From NCBI GenBank assembly GCA_001466705.2, contig LATX02000046.1:186001-250000 (forward strand): a stretch of DNA of 64,000 nucleotides, in the 5' to 3' direction. The number at the start of each line of letters is the position of its first letter. Position 1 is the first letter of the stretch. Below the pieces are notes generated by a model. That model saw only the letters and a list, made by a program, of their open reading frames with translations. It ran no database searches and had not been told where the DNA came from. Shown one piece after another: positions 1 to 11,183 of this stretch. The position numbers and the translations under genes are program-made. The DNA comes from Moniliophthora roreri. Lineage: Eukaryota; Basidiomycota; Agaricomycetes; Agaricales; Marasmiaceae.

Positions 1-1509
1 ACAACGCTTCCAAGGAACAAGATGAAATGTCGGGAAACTCAGCTGTATGTTCGTTGGGTGATTGGCGAGATTCGACGAGACAGGAAGCAATTTGATGGTT
101 ATACCAAGGGAAAGGGCATCATTGCTACCAGAGAGCGTTTCTTGAAGTGGCTAGAGACACGGGAAGGGAAAGCTGATCTTGCAGCCGTCGAGGACGGGGA
201 CGATGCATCGATTGGGTTACCGAGGAACAAAGAGTTTGGGAAGACTATCATTGTTCCGGTTGCCATCCCTGGTTGTGGTGAGTCATAAGATAGCCGTTGG
301 TCGGCTTAGAACGTACTCATGGTCACCCAGGCAAAACGACCGTTGCTGTTGCTCTTTCGCATATCTTTGGCTTTGGTCACACGCAGAGCGACGATGTACA
401 AGCGAAGAAACCCGCCCCCGTGTTCCTGAAGAACGTTACCCAAGAGCTGAAGACCCACGACGTCGTTATCGCGGACAAGTATGTCTTCATATAAGACCTC
501 TACAGTATGCTAATGATCATCTAGAAACAACCATTTGAAGCAACACCGTACCCAGCTACGCGACATTGCGATAACCATGTCGCCGCCCGCACGGTTGCTC
601 GCTCTCAACTGGGCTCTCGACAAACCCCAATCAACCATTCACCGAGTCTGTGGCGATCGTGTTCTCCTCCGTGGAGACAATCACCAGACGCTTCGTGCTG
701 ACGTTACTCTCGGGAAGTCGCATGAAAGTGTCTTGTGGCAGTTCATCAATAGTACAGAAGAGCTCACGGGTAGCGAAGTTGATGACATTATTGATATGGA
801 TCTAGAAGAGGACCTTGGAAAAGCGGTCCAACGCGCAGTCGATGGTATCTGTGATATTCTCAAGCTGGACAAGCCCAGTTCAGACAAGATTCAGGAGGGC
901 ATCGATGTTGCTTTGGGATATAAGGTCAAGACAAGGACGAAGAGAGATGAGACGACACCCAAGGAGAAAACTAGGAGTCCCAGATACTATGCGCTTTTAC
1001 CAGAGATACAAGTCGAAAAGGTGTTGGAAAAGACTTTGGGAAGCTCGGACGACACCCACGCCTTATGGACGCATCTCAAAGAAAACGATAGAATCACGAA
1101 ACGGTCCCACGTCACCCTTGTCCACGAAAAGTCACTACCCGGGCAGATTGAACTTTGGGAGAGGTCGGCCGCCCTTCATCAGATGAATGTCCCCCCCATG
1201 TTTGAGCTCAAGCTGGGCAGTGTCGTATGGAATGAAAGGATCATGGCGATTAGCGTGGATGATGTGAAGTTTGTGGAGGAGGAGTCTAATCCGGATGCAG
1301 CTCAAGGGGGTGCAGAGTTCGTCAGCAAGCTGTCGGATGATGCAAGAAGAGGACTACACATCACGGTCGGTACCAGGGACAGCAGTGTGCCACCAGTCGA
1401 AGCCAAGGACTTGGTGGAGAGATGGAGAAAAGGCGATACGATTGACGTTTATTCTGTGCCTGTCGAGGAGACAGTCGTGAAAGGACGGATCAAGGGACTC
1501 GTAGCATAG
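1..1509 (+). CDS. TRL1: tRNA ligase Trl1, C-terminal part (5' end outside window)
   Basis: Fungal tRNA ligase seals tRNA halves after intron removal, and also HAC1-type mRNA. It has ligase, polynucleotide kinase and cyclic phosphodiesterase modules. Exons are 1..277, 331..478 and 525..1509, giving 469 residues; the ligase module lies upstream of the window. Joining exons 1 and 2 restores the kinase P-loop GCGKTT, split within its last Gly codon. Exon 3 opens with the RNNHL-like kinase segment. The C-terminal phosphodiesterase shows both 2H-family motifs, HVTL (about 1108) and HITV (about 1360). Stop is at 1507..1509. The phase and the conserved join support the exon model strongly; only the missing 5' end limits the call. 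Confidence 0.9.
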
Positions 1510-1988
1510 AAATATTGCACCATACAATCCCAAGATGAACTCTTTCCACAAAGTTTAGCCTGTACCTATACCATACTAACTGTAGCCATACACCACTCAC
1601 TACATACTACCCTACCCATCGTGCTCATATAAATGTTTTCTTGACCACATAGTGCAATGCTCTGGACGCTTCGAGATCTGAGTGACAGCAAGGACAGAAA
1701 TTTGCGCAGCTCTTTTCTAGGCATTTACGGGTACCTGATTACCCTTGGCCTATTGTGAACGGCTGTATCTGAAAATCTAGCATCAATACATAGGCATCAA
1801 CTGAACCCTTTACTTGGAGTATCACCACATGCACTCGAAGTCGTCATTCCCCGAACAAGTTGCGCCTTCTGGAGCACATTTTAAAAACCGTAGAAATCCC
1901 CATATTGGACCGGTTCCATCTTCCTCGGGACCTCCTCCTCATCGGATCCCTCACAAAGCTCGCTGAATCTTTGTGAACTCGTTTCATA
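1510..1988. other. Intergenic, TRL1 to permease
   Basis: 479 bases with no supported gene. The first part is the presumed 3' UTR of the tRNA ligase gene. The last ~150 bases are the presumed promoter and leader of the permease gene. No clear TATA box or repeat was seen. Confidence 0.5.
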
Positions 1989-4216
1989 ATGCCTTCTTCA
2001 AACTCAAGTCATTATGATTCGAAGCAGGATACCAATGCCGACTCTCAGGCACCCCGAACTGGCGACAAGGTTTTCGCGGCTGAGACGAGCTCTACTGCGG
2101 ATGGAGAGTCCTTCGATGCAGTCCCGCAGGAGAACAGGAGGCTGGGGACTCTTTCAGCAGTCATGCTAATTGCAAATAGAATGATCGGAACGGTGCGTGT
2201 TCTCGCGTATTCGGTTGCTGGAGGTTGTTCAACTTTTTCGAAACTTGCAGGGTATATTCGCCACCCCTGCTTCAATTGTGGGATCTACTGGATCCATAGG
2301 GCTTGCTCTCATTCTTTGGCTCATTGGAAGTATCATCGCGGCGTGTGGTCTCGCTGTGTACCTGGTGCGTGCTGTCGCGCGTTTCAGTTCTCATTCCTGT
2401 CGACTGGACACTCCTTTAGGAATGGGCAACCGGACTGCCACGATCTGGTGGCGAGAAAAACGTATGAAAGTCGACGATTCTCTCTTATCCCTAGCTGAAC
2501 TTCTCGCCCAGTATCTTGAATACTCGTTCCGCAAGCCATTATACCTCATCACCTGTATCTATGCTATATACGCAGCGTTACTCGGATGGCCATCCGGGAA
2601 TTCGGTCTTGTATGTATCTCCGTTTCTCGGTGACTACGTTCCTTAGTTCCAATCTAGCACCGGCGAAATGTTACTCAATGCTTCCAACACCGAGGTCGAC
2701 CAATGGAATCAACGGGGCATCGGTATAGCCGTTGTCACATTTGCGCTCCTTGTGCACGGCGTTGCACCGAAATTTGGTATTTATTTACAGAATATACTAG
2801 GGTTCTTCAAGGTAAGCATGTCCTTCGCATATGGGCGGCACGCAACCTACAACGGACCCATCAGATTATTGTACTATTGTTCGTAATATGTACGGGTTTT
2901 GCTGCATTGGCCGGTGTGAGTATTTCCGAGAACCTCATGAAATACAACTCAAACCCGCCTCTAGCGTGTTCCCGGTGGTTCTCCTCATAATTTCCGGAAT
3001 TCCTTTGAAGGAACGAAAACCGACGCGAATGCTTTCGTTCAGGCTTTGTACAATGTCATCTGGTCATATATTGGTACGTTGTCGCCCTATTTGGCTCGGA
3101 TTAGGCTAACGAGAACTCAGGATACTCAAATGCCTTTTATGCCATGTCTGAGATCCGTAATCCGATCCCCACAGTCAAACGTGCAGCCCCATTGGCTATC
3201 ATTCTAGTCACCATCCTCTACATGTTGACGAACGTAGCGTATTTCGCTGCCGTTCCAAAGGTGTGTCCATCACATACATTCACACTATTCGCTCTCTCAT
3301 ATATCCTTGCAGGAGACTATTTTGACTTCAAAGCGTTTGCTAGCTGCCGAGTTCTTTGGTTTGTGGAATCTGGATAGCAGTATTCTTTTTAGCTGATATC
3401 CGATAGGCATCATGTTCGGGGAGCGCGCAAACCGTGCCGTATCTGTCTTGATTGCTCTCTCTGCCATCGGAAATGTTCTCGCCGTGCTTTTCAGCCAGGG
3501 TCGAATTAACCAAGAACTCGGGCGGGAGGGTGTTCTACCTTTCTCGAGATTTTGGGCCTCGAACAAACCATTTAATTCCCCCTTCGCTGGCTTGGGACTC
3601 CAATGGTTTGTGACTATCATTATTATTATTGGAGTAAGTTGTCGTTTGTCCTTTATTGTTCCTCGAGCTTAAACGTAGCTACTTGCAGCCTCCTCCTGGA
3701 GACGCGTACAATTTCCTCCTCAGTACGTCTCTAAAGCACCTGCATGGAAGAGCAAGACTGACCTCGCTTCACAGACTTAATCTCATATCCTCTTAACGTT
3801 TTCAATACACTAATTTCACTTGGACTCGTCTTCATCTACCTCCGTAGAGACAAGTACAAGTGGAGTCCGCCCGTGAAAGCCTCCCTTCCTATAATCCTGT
3901 TCTTCCTCATAGCCAACATTTTCCTGGTCGTCGCGCCACTGGTTCCGCCATCAGCTGGGAATGAGCCGTACGAAAGCATCCCCTATTGGCTGCACGTAGT
4001 CGTCGCTTTCGGTGTCCTGGCACTCGGTGCGTTCTATTGGTTAGTATGGGCGGTGATTTTACCGAGAGCAGGTGGGTTCATCATGCGTTCTGGTTATTCC
4101 CGACATTGACATGTGTGATTCATGATCTTCCAGGTGGTTATCGATTACTACAGGAACAGGAAGTGAGCAGCGATGGGTTGACGAGAAACGTCTTCAGACG
4201 TGTACCAATTTCGTGA
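1989..4216 (+). CDS. Amino-acid permease, high-affinity methionine permease (MUP1) type
   Basis: APC-superfamily plasma-membrane transporter of the LAT/MUP1 type. Thirteen exons: 1989..2192, 2251..2364, 2420..2461, 2512..2609, 2658..2811, 2865..2915, 2965..3073, 3121..3260, 3313..3358, 3407..3633, 3689..3722, 3775..4071, 4134..4216. They give 532 residues with every phase consistent. A ~45-residue polar cytosolic N-terminus precedes TM1, which carries GTGIFATPAS, the unwound-helix motif of APC carriers. GLPRSGGEKNYLEYSF follows TM2, and NFRNSFEGT plus the ALYNVIWSYIGYSNAFY segment match the MUP1 branch. About 12 membrane segments are visible. Methionine or cysteine uptake is inferred from family; the substrate cannot be read from sequence. 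Transcription runs toward the methyltransferase gene. Confidence 0.88.
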
Positions 4217-4618
4217 TTTTACGTTTACTTGCACGGATTTCTCAGAAAAAGTACTAGTAGAAATCTAATCATTGGGACTGATATACGACCATACCATACG
4301 TGGCTCGAATATATTTTATCGGGGATGAAACAGACCGACTTTATCTTATCTCTGACAAATGGAATTTTGATCCGTCCGAATTTTTTCTTCTTGCAATTCA
4401 CCTCCTTTTACGCTTTCAACACCACCACTCCTTCGTCAGGATGCCTGTCATTGCTCTCTGACAGCGTGGACCAGTAGATTGGCTCACGTTGTCTTCAGTA
4501 TTGTTCTAGTTACTCATAGACTCAGACTCATAGATTCATAGACCATAGACTCCTAGAGGATACCCTCGCGGACCCATAGATTTTCAAGACTCAAGATAGA
4601 CTTAGTTTAGAGACGATA
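4217..4618. other. Intergenic with short direct repeats
   Basis: 402 bases without a gene. Around 4510-4600 there is a run of short degenerate direct repeats built on 'agactcatagattcatag'-like units, just upstream of the methyltransferase start. Nothing else was recognised. Confidence 0.5.
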
Positions 4619-5926
4619 ATGCCAGTAATAGTTTCAGCACCGTCTAATAGTCTCCCACCTTTACCCCATCTCTCGACATTCTCGTCAGCGCAAGTTTCTT
4701 GTGCACTCGATAACCTTCGCGCGTTGTACTGGCCTCCAGCTCCTCCAGTCGCAACACTTCCGCCAAAGTTGATTCTACCCACTCGAAAGCATCTGCAGGT
4801 TATCCATGATGATTCGGTACCCGATTCTGGATATGCTTCAGCCGAAGAGGAGGAGGAGGAGGAGGAAAATGTTGCCAGCATAGGACAGAAGACGAACTCA
4901 GATGATCCGGAGGAAACGGAAGCGACGGAATTGCTTCGTGCTGATGCATTCGAACGTGCGTTTGCTATCAAGTGGGTGACTGGATTTATCGCGCGTTCGG
5001 ATGTTTGGATGGAGGAAGTGGACGGATTGGAAGGCCAGATGAGGGAAGAAGTTATTGAGAAGGCCGCCTCTATCCTCTCAGCATTCACCGGTGACGATGA
5101 AGACACGCAATGTGCCATCACGCGTTCGTTTTCATTCCCAGCTGCAGATGGTGGCTCTGATATTCATGTCGAGTTGAATGACGCTCCGCTGTCGAATGAA
5201 GACCACACTTCGGTTGGTCTTCAAAGCTGGGCTAGTTCCATTGTTCTTGCGGAGAAGATGTGTTTGACCCCTTCCAACTTCTCACTTGTCGGTGGTTTGA
5301 AACCATTGCGAGTGCTGGAGCTTGGCGCGGGAACGGGTTTACTCAGTATTGCGGCTGCGAAAATTCTACGACGACAGAGCAAGTCCCAGGACGCTTCTCA
5401 CCTCCAAGGAGACCAGGTCTTTGCGACAGACTATCATCCAGCAGTACTGGATAACCTCTCTGTAAACGTTAAAACCAACTTCCCTCGCATACCATCACCG
5501 ATCACCGTATTACACTTAGACTGGGAAAACCCCGATTTTGATGTCTTTGCCGGAGAACCTTTCGACGTTATTCTCGCAGCGGATGTGATATATCACCCCC
5601 AGCATGCCCAATGGATCAAGGCGTGCGTCGAACGTCTCTTAGTTCGACCCTCTGATCACAGACAATCTCGAGGTCGTGCAGGCGGTTTGTTCTGGCTAAT
5701 CATGCCGTTGCGTACAACGGGGCGACACGAAAACATGGATCATACTGTCGAGAAGATTTTTCCCCATGTCTGCTCGTCAAAAGTCAAAGACAGTGGTGTG
5801 GACTCCCGTGTTCTCGCCGTTATCGAGGTTGAAGAGCACCAGAAACAGGGTGGGATTGGAAGGGCTGACGAAGGGGGTTATAAAATGTTCAAAATTGGCT
5901 GGGTGCCACGTAGTTCAGTTGCATAG
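4619..5926 (+). CDS. EFM2-like protein-lysine methyltransferase, intronless
   Basis: Class I SAM-dependent methyltransferase of the seven-beta-strand METTL21/FAM86/EFM group, 435 residues in one exon. Its length is close to yeast Efm2, which methylates translation elongation factors. The N-terminal ~190 residues lack motifs except an acidic glutamate run at about residues 77-85 (4847-4870). The SAM fold starts at VLELGAGTGLLSIAA (motif I). Next come ATDYHP, which supplies the acidic ribose contact, and DVILAADVIYHP, the family motif after strand 4. The first in-frame ATG is used and lies after a clean upstream region. The elongation-factor substrate is an inference from family. An intronless gene is unusual among these neighbours. 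Confidence 0.8.
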   Translation: MPVIVSAPSNSLPPLPHLSTFSSAQVSCALDNLRALYWPPAPPVATLPPKLILPTRKHLQVIHDDSVPDSGYASAEEEEEEEENVASIGQKTNSDDPEETEATELLRADAFERAFAIKWVTGFIARSDVWMEEVDGLEGQMREEVIEKAASILSAFTGDDEDTQCAITRSFSFPAADGGSDIHVELNDAPLSNEDHTSVGLQSWASSIVLAEKMCLTPSNFSLVGGLKPLRVLELGAGTGLLSIAAAKILRRQSKSQDASHLQGDQVFATDYHPAVLDNLSVNVKTNFPRIPSPITVLHLDWENPDFDVFAGEPFDVILAADVIYHPQHAQWIKACVERLLVRPSDHRQSRGRAGGLFWLIMPLRTTGRHENMDHTVEKIFPHVCSSKVKDSGVDSRVLAVIEVEEHQKQGGIGRADEGGYKMFKIGWVPRSSVA

Positions 5927-6648
5927 ATTTTTCATAATTGGAGGGAATGTTGTTTATCACCTAGACCTCGAACAGAGACATGTTAATCACAATACATGAT
6001 GTATCTCGCCGAATTTTGACTTGTTGGAGGCTGAGGAATTTTGCGGTTCGGCGTTCGCCGATCGCGTACACTGCCACCTCAGGCTCATGCGCAATCGTTC
6101 CCTTGTGCTCCTTGTTCTCTTTTGTGTTCCACCAATTTCTGTCACTGGATTCCTATGTGCAAAACAGCGTTCCCAGCCCTTCCGAGACTGCATTCTATCA
6201 GGACAACGGATATATGCTACCGCCGACTCCTGCCTATACTGGAACGTTTCTGATCCATTCCAACAAAACGTTCAGTGGGCTGTCCGTGGGTCCTCCCATA
6301 CTGCACCCTGCGCCTTCTTTTTGCGCCTAGTGACAGATGCACTCGGGAAAATTAGCAGAACACGACGTGTCTGAGCATAAGTCATCAAGCTGTGTCAAAT
6401 CCATCACTGCCTTCTATAGGGTGATCTGCAAGCATACACTGCTGAAAGGGCTTGGAAGACCGACACATCAAGATGGTCTCTGAGAACTCGGCTTATTCGG
6501 TTTCCATGTTCCTGGTTTTCTGCCCAGCTTTGCAGAGGATCCCCTGAAATTCTTCATTCTGAACAAGCTGGGATCACCGCCTTGTCCTCCGAAATGACCG
6601 CGGCCTGAGCCAATTCTGCGACAATAATCAAGGATCGATGAACTCGGG
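5927..6648. other. Intergenic; weak small-ORF candidate
   Basis: No supported gene. An open frame at 6087..6374 would encode about 95 residues. It starts with a hydrophobic stretch resembling a secretion signal (MRNRSLVLLVLFC) and has several cysteines. It has no recognised homologue and no intron or promoter support, so it is most likely chance. The last part holds the cupredoxin-gene promoter. Confidence 0.35.
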
Positions 6649-6655
6649 TATAAAA
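6649..6655 (+). promoter_or_regulatory. TATA box of the cupredoxin gene
   Basis: The sequence TATAAAA lies 90-96 bases upstream of the ATG at 6745. A CCAAT element lies about 40 bases further upstream (near 6610). A long CT-rich stretch (about 6690-6735) follows before the start codon, as is typical of strongly expressed basidiomycete genes. Confidence 0.6.
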
Positions 6656-6744
6656 GCTTAGGTATTATTTTTGCATCCTCATCCACTTCCTTCTTTTCTT
6701 CGTACGACTTCTTTTCTATCTCTTTTTACCTATCCACTTTCGTC

Positions 6745-8286
6745 ATGCGCATTTCTGCTCTTGGTCTCGCATTTGCTTCTCTTCCCGCTGTATTTGCAGC
6801 GAATTATGATGTTACAGTCGCACCCGGCGGAGAGCTAGTTTTCAGCCCAGAATATGTGCAGGCGGCTATCGGAGATACAGTTACTTTCACCTTGTGAGTT
6901 CCTCTTATAATCCGTCGACAACATAACTCACTTTTCCACCAAGTAATCCTAAGAACCACACTGTGACACAGTAAGCCGTTAATTTCTCCACGATAAACCT
7001 TTCGTTGAATAGCTCCTTGGCAGGTCAACCTTTGATCAAGTGAGTAGACCACTATTTCTCTATTAACTTCTTCTCACACATTGGAATAAGCCGTGCAAGC
7101 TGAACCCAGAAGGATTCAACACTAACTTGTACGTGCTTCAATTTTTTTTCTTACTTATTGCTGATAACATCGATTGCAGCGTGCCTGTTGATGTCGGTGC
7201 CACCGATTTACCCTACAGGGTACTGACTGTCAATCATACGAATCCAATATGGTTCTACTGCCAGCAGCAGAAGCCGGAGCCCCACTGCGCAAAAGGAATG
7301 GTTTTCGCTATCAATCCTCCCCCAGAGGGTGATCCACGTTCGTTCTCCGCCTTCAAGGCATTAGCTATGAGCAGCGCTACCCCCAGCTCCAGTGCTGTCG
7401 ATAACTGGTCAACTCCCCCTCCACAGACATGGTATACCGCTACTGCTACCGTCAGTAACGCCGGCTCTACCTGGGTGACGACCTACACCAGTTACGAAGG
7501 CACTACTCGTAAGTTTCAGTTCTATGTCGCAGACCTGCAGTACATTGACAATACATTTCTAGAACCAACATTCGCTCCTCAGCCTGTTGATCACAAGATC
7601 GTCGTCGGCGTAGATGGGCAACTCGCTTTCGGTCCTGCCAACATCTCAGCCGCTATTGGAGACACGGTCACCTTCGAATTCCACCCCAAGAATCATGGTG
7701 TAGTCCAGTCTAGTTTCTCGTAAGTATATCTTGAATACGGCGTCTGTTTACTTTGATCTAACAAATGGCGCGATAGACAACCTTGCCAGCCTCTGCAAGA
7801 ATCGACCGGTGTTGTTGGCTTCAACTCTGGCCTGTATGTAACTTCCTCGGATCCTTTTCATAAAATACTGATGAATACTCAGCATGCCCGTATCCGCTGA
7901 CGCCACGGAGTTCCCGACTTTCAGGATTACTATCAACGATGTGAGTTGTACTTCGATCTTTGCAAGAGCTGGAAGCTTAACACTCGACTTTTTTACAGAC
8001 TGCTCCCATCTGGGGCTATTGCCCTCAAACCCAGCCCATGTCTCACTGTGGAGCCGGAATGGTGTTCTCTATCAACGCTGTTGAATCGGGCCCGAACAAC
8101 TTCGCCAACTTCCAGGAGCTTGCCAAGCGAATGAATGGCTCACCCACATCTTCCGGGGGCAACAGTGCACCCTCCGGTGGTTCATCTGACAATACCAACG
8201 ACAACAACGGTGCCATTTCGAGCCTTTCCCACTCATCCATGTCTGTCGTCGGACTCATTTCCCTCACTTTGGTGTTCTTCGCATAA
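6745..8286 (+). CDS. Secreted, GPI-anchored protein with two tandem cupredoxin domains
   Basis: Extracellular blue-copper-like protein of 372 residues in nine exons: 6745..6893, 6944..6970, 7024..7039, 7091..7128, 7180..7508, 7563..7719, 7777..7833, 7883..7940, 7999..8286. Residues 1-19 are a signal peptide ending in AVFAA. Two homologous domains follow, at about residues 20-130 and 190-300. Each opens with a GDTVTF(T/E)F strand and then a NH motif (NPKNHTV, HPKNHGV). Each ends with W-x-Y-C, PHC or SHC, and GMVF. The His, Cys, His and Met ligands of a type 1 copper site therefore appear intact in both copies. A Ser/Thr/Pro linker joins the domains. The tail is Ser/Gly/Asn-rich and ends in a hydrophobic GPI signal (SVVGLISLTLVFFA). 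Cell-surface location is inferred; the redox partner is unknown. Confidence 0.9.
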
Positions 8287-8706
8287 ATACGCTCGTTAGT
8301 TATCTCGGGATTGATGCACTGAATGCTTTTTTCTTAAGTTATTTTCGGACGATACTTCATGTAGCCACACGACTTTTCATTTATTGGATAATGTTAACGT
8401 ATACTGAGGATCAGTATTCACGCCGTTCACAGTTTCGACCCGCCACGCAGATTGTGATGCCTAGGCTCATTCGAATTTCTCCGAAATTGTGGCTTTCACC
8501 ACTGGCATATGAGCTCATGAGACTCGCAGGCCTGTGGCTGTGACGAAGTTGGTACGCACTTCCCGAGAAAGGTGGAGAAACAGCAGACTCTATCTATATC
8601 TATAATAGTACTGATGATACATGATTAAGAGCCCGACGGCCACAAACATCTACATACTACAACTCTGTGCATGGAAAGCCACCGCTCACCGCGCCCCTCA
8701 TACAAC
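8287..8706. other. Intergenic between convergent genes
   Basis: 420 bases between the stop of the cupredoxin gene (+) and the stop of the Zn2Cys6 gene (-). It should hold both 3' UTRs. No repeat or further open frame was convincing. Confidence 0.5.
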
Positions 8707-10692
8707 TCATTGGAGGCTACTGTCACCTTCGGTAAAGAGGAATTCCTTCTTATCCCATAAAGAGAGCAACGCGGAAATGAAATCCGCACAAGACTTGGCA
8801 GGATGTCCTGACCACAAAGCTGCGCGATTCAAATTCGTTATCACTTGATGGAGCAGTTGGCAGTCGACGCATGAAAACGCAGTGCGAAGAGCGTTGAACC
8901 CAACGAATTTGACTCCTATAACGTAGACGGCGGCAAAGGAAAAGTAGAGAAAAAGATGATCTGGCAAAACCACCAAAAAGTCAGAGTCAATCTGTATAGC
9001 CCATACTAGGATTTCTTCGGCAAGCACCAACCCCTCTTTCATCCAATCCACCATAGAAGGATCAATTTCCAGACACCAGAATGGGTTATTTGGATTGTCC
9101 TTGTATGGTGGCGACGCCTCATATAGCTTCCATGCAGTGTACAAGACATCATAATACACAAGAAGCTGTATTGTGCGAGATAAGACACCCATTTGGTTGA
9201 TTGGACGTTTGGCAAAGTCGGTCAATGCTAGAAGCAGTTGATCTCAGTTCAACAGATGCCAGGATAATAGAAGACATACGGGAAAAGAGTGACAAGTCCC
9301 TCTGGAGATTAACCAGATCTCGTAAACACTTGCGCCGTTCTCGAAACCAACCCTTTAAGTCACTCAAACGGTTGGAGTGTGGTTGTATCTTGAGAGCGGT
9401 CTTCGTTACATGCAAAAGGTCTGCAACAATTCTGATTCTGGCATCTTGACAACCGTCGAGGTATGTTGGGATGGTGTGTGTTGCAGGGAAAGTGGAAGCA
9501 AAGTTGGACCCGCGACTGCAGCGAGGAGGTTTTCCAGCCCAGAGGGAGTACATAAATAATCATTAGCAGGAAACAGAGGATGTATTGAGACTACTTACAC
9601 GGCATCCACATTTGTGATCCATGCCCACTAGATTTTTTACTCAGCTTAAACTATTAAAAACGTGGCGGATCACTTACCAGACGGGCTTTATCCAATAACT
9701 CTGCCGCTAGGTTTGAGTCAATGGTGTAACCCGCTGCCTCCAACTCGCGTATCCCAAGTAAACGCTGTTCACAACCATCCAATCGAAGATGGAATGCCAT
9801 GTCGAGTACAGCCGAAAAGATAGACCCAGGGCTATGCGTCGATCGCTCACGTCTGTTCCGAGTGATGGGCGACCACGATGCCCAAATAAATAGAGCTTTG
9901 ACGGTGGTAGACGATGCAGGGAAAGCTGTCGACTTCGATATGATTGTGTTAATCATTTTCTCCGTCATTGCGTGCAGCCTAGACACGAAGTGCCATCGCA
10001 CTTCCTCAGGTAGATGGCGAGCAGCTAAAGTGCAGCAAAAAAGGCGAAGGAGCGGGTCATGAGCCTCTTCAATGACTGCAAAACTCATCTATCCGCCGTA
10101 TTTCTGCTGATAACTAAACCGTGACGCAATCAGGGATCACGGTTGCTCACAAAGCACAAGATACCTACATTTCTAAAAGCTCTTGCACTTGGTTAATGGG
10201 AATGATATTCTGCAATGCATCCTCCGGCAAAAAGAGTGGCCCGTCTAGGTCGACGAAGGAGTAACAGGGCTGCAAGTTGGCGATGGAGACTAGAGGATAT
10301 GACCAGTCTAATCCATGGCCGTTGACGACCGTAGACCCATTGAACCATCCGAACCAGTCTACAACTCTTTGAGGCAATGCATCCACTGCGATATTCCGCG
10401 AATCCATGATCCAAGTGTAAGGTGTGTTGCTGTAGTCGAGGGAGAAAGCTTGGAGGTCCCGGAAAGCGCGGGCGAATGTGAGATAGATTTCCTCGGTGGA
10501 TTTCGGCCTCTCCTGGGGTTGGAGGAAAACAATTTCATCCATCTCACTGTACGAGCAGGCAACTTTGACCTTCTTACACCTGTGGCAACGCACTGGTGAT
10601 TGTAGATCCAAGAGTTCGCATCTCGTCTTGAGCCTGCGGCAGTTTGAACATGCAGTCAATTTCTGCTTTGACTTTGACTTTGAGGAGGCCAT
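8707..10692 (-). CDS. Zn2Cys6 binuclear-cluster transcription factor
   Basis: Fungal zinc-cluster regulator, nuclear, 571 residues. Exons on the minus strand are 10692..10169, 10083..9678, 9627..9599, 9515..9280 and 9227..8707; the 1,716-base sum is in frame. The extreme N-terminus is Lys/Ser-rich (MASSKSKSKQK) and leads into the cluster ACSNCRRLKTRC followed by CHRCKKVKVAC. The spacing is C-x2-C-x6-C-x10-C-x2-C-x6-C, so all six zinc ligands are present. The rest is helical and hydrophobic with no extended coiled coil after the cluster; I did not recognise a standard middle homology domain. Exon 3 is only 29 bases. Targets are unknown. Nothing shows that it controls the flanking genes. Confidence 0.82.
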
Positions 10693-11183
10693 AGGCTACG
10701 GGAAGGGTATTGGTTCGTTGAAGTGTCCTTCAGCACGGGTAGCGCTCGTTAGATGTGAGAATTGTCATCAAGTCTCTTTTGGGCGCACCAGCTTCATATC
10801 AAAGATGCCCGTTTCATTCTCATCTCGATGATATTGGATGATGACACTGTAATTTTGCTCGCGGTCCCTGGGCAATATGGTGCAGCTTCCTTGGATTTGA
10901 GTGACAAGTACTACTGCCTTCCGATCAGCGGCGCCAGCGCCCGTAAAGATTTTCGGAGGACAGCTCAACACGCAGCCTGGAACCAATCAGATTCCATGTG
11001 ACCTTGTCTTTATTACTATTGTAGATTCTGAACATCGTCACCAAGCAAAACAATTTTCTAGTTCAAGAGATTGTATAACTGACAATGCGATATTAGATGT
11101 GCTCAATATGCTCGTGTCCCTGAAACATTCAAATAAAAAAAGCGAATATGCGCGAATAATAGCCAAGTTGGATATCAGTGTCG
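10693..11183. other. Intergenic, regulator promoter and STT4 3' region
   Basis: 491 bases between the regulator start and the STT4 stop, both on the minus strand. It holds the regulator promoter and the STT4 terminator. Short open frames on both strands here have no protein-like features. Confidence 0.5.

Noticed and set aside
4591..5121. 176-codon antisense frame within the methyltransferase gene
   Set aside because: Ser-rich mirror of an acidic coding region; shadow of the real gene.
6087..6374. Possible small secreted cysteine-containing protein
   Set aside because: It has a hydrophobic start but no homologue, intron or promoter evidence; it is too short to support on its own.
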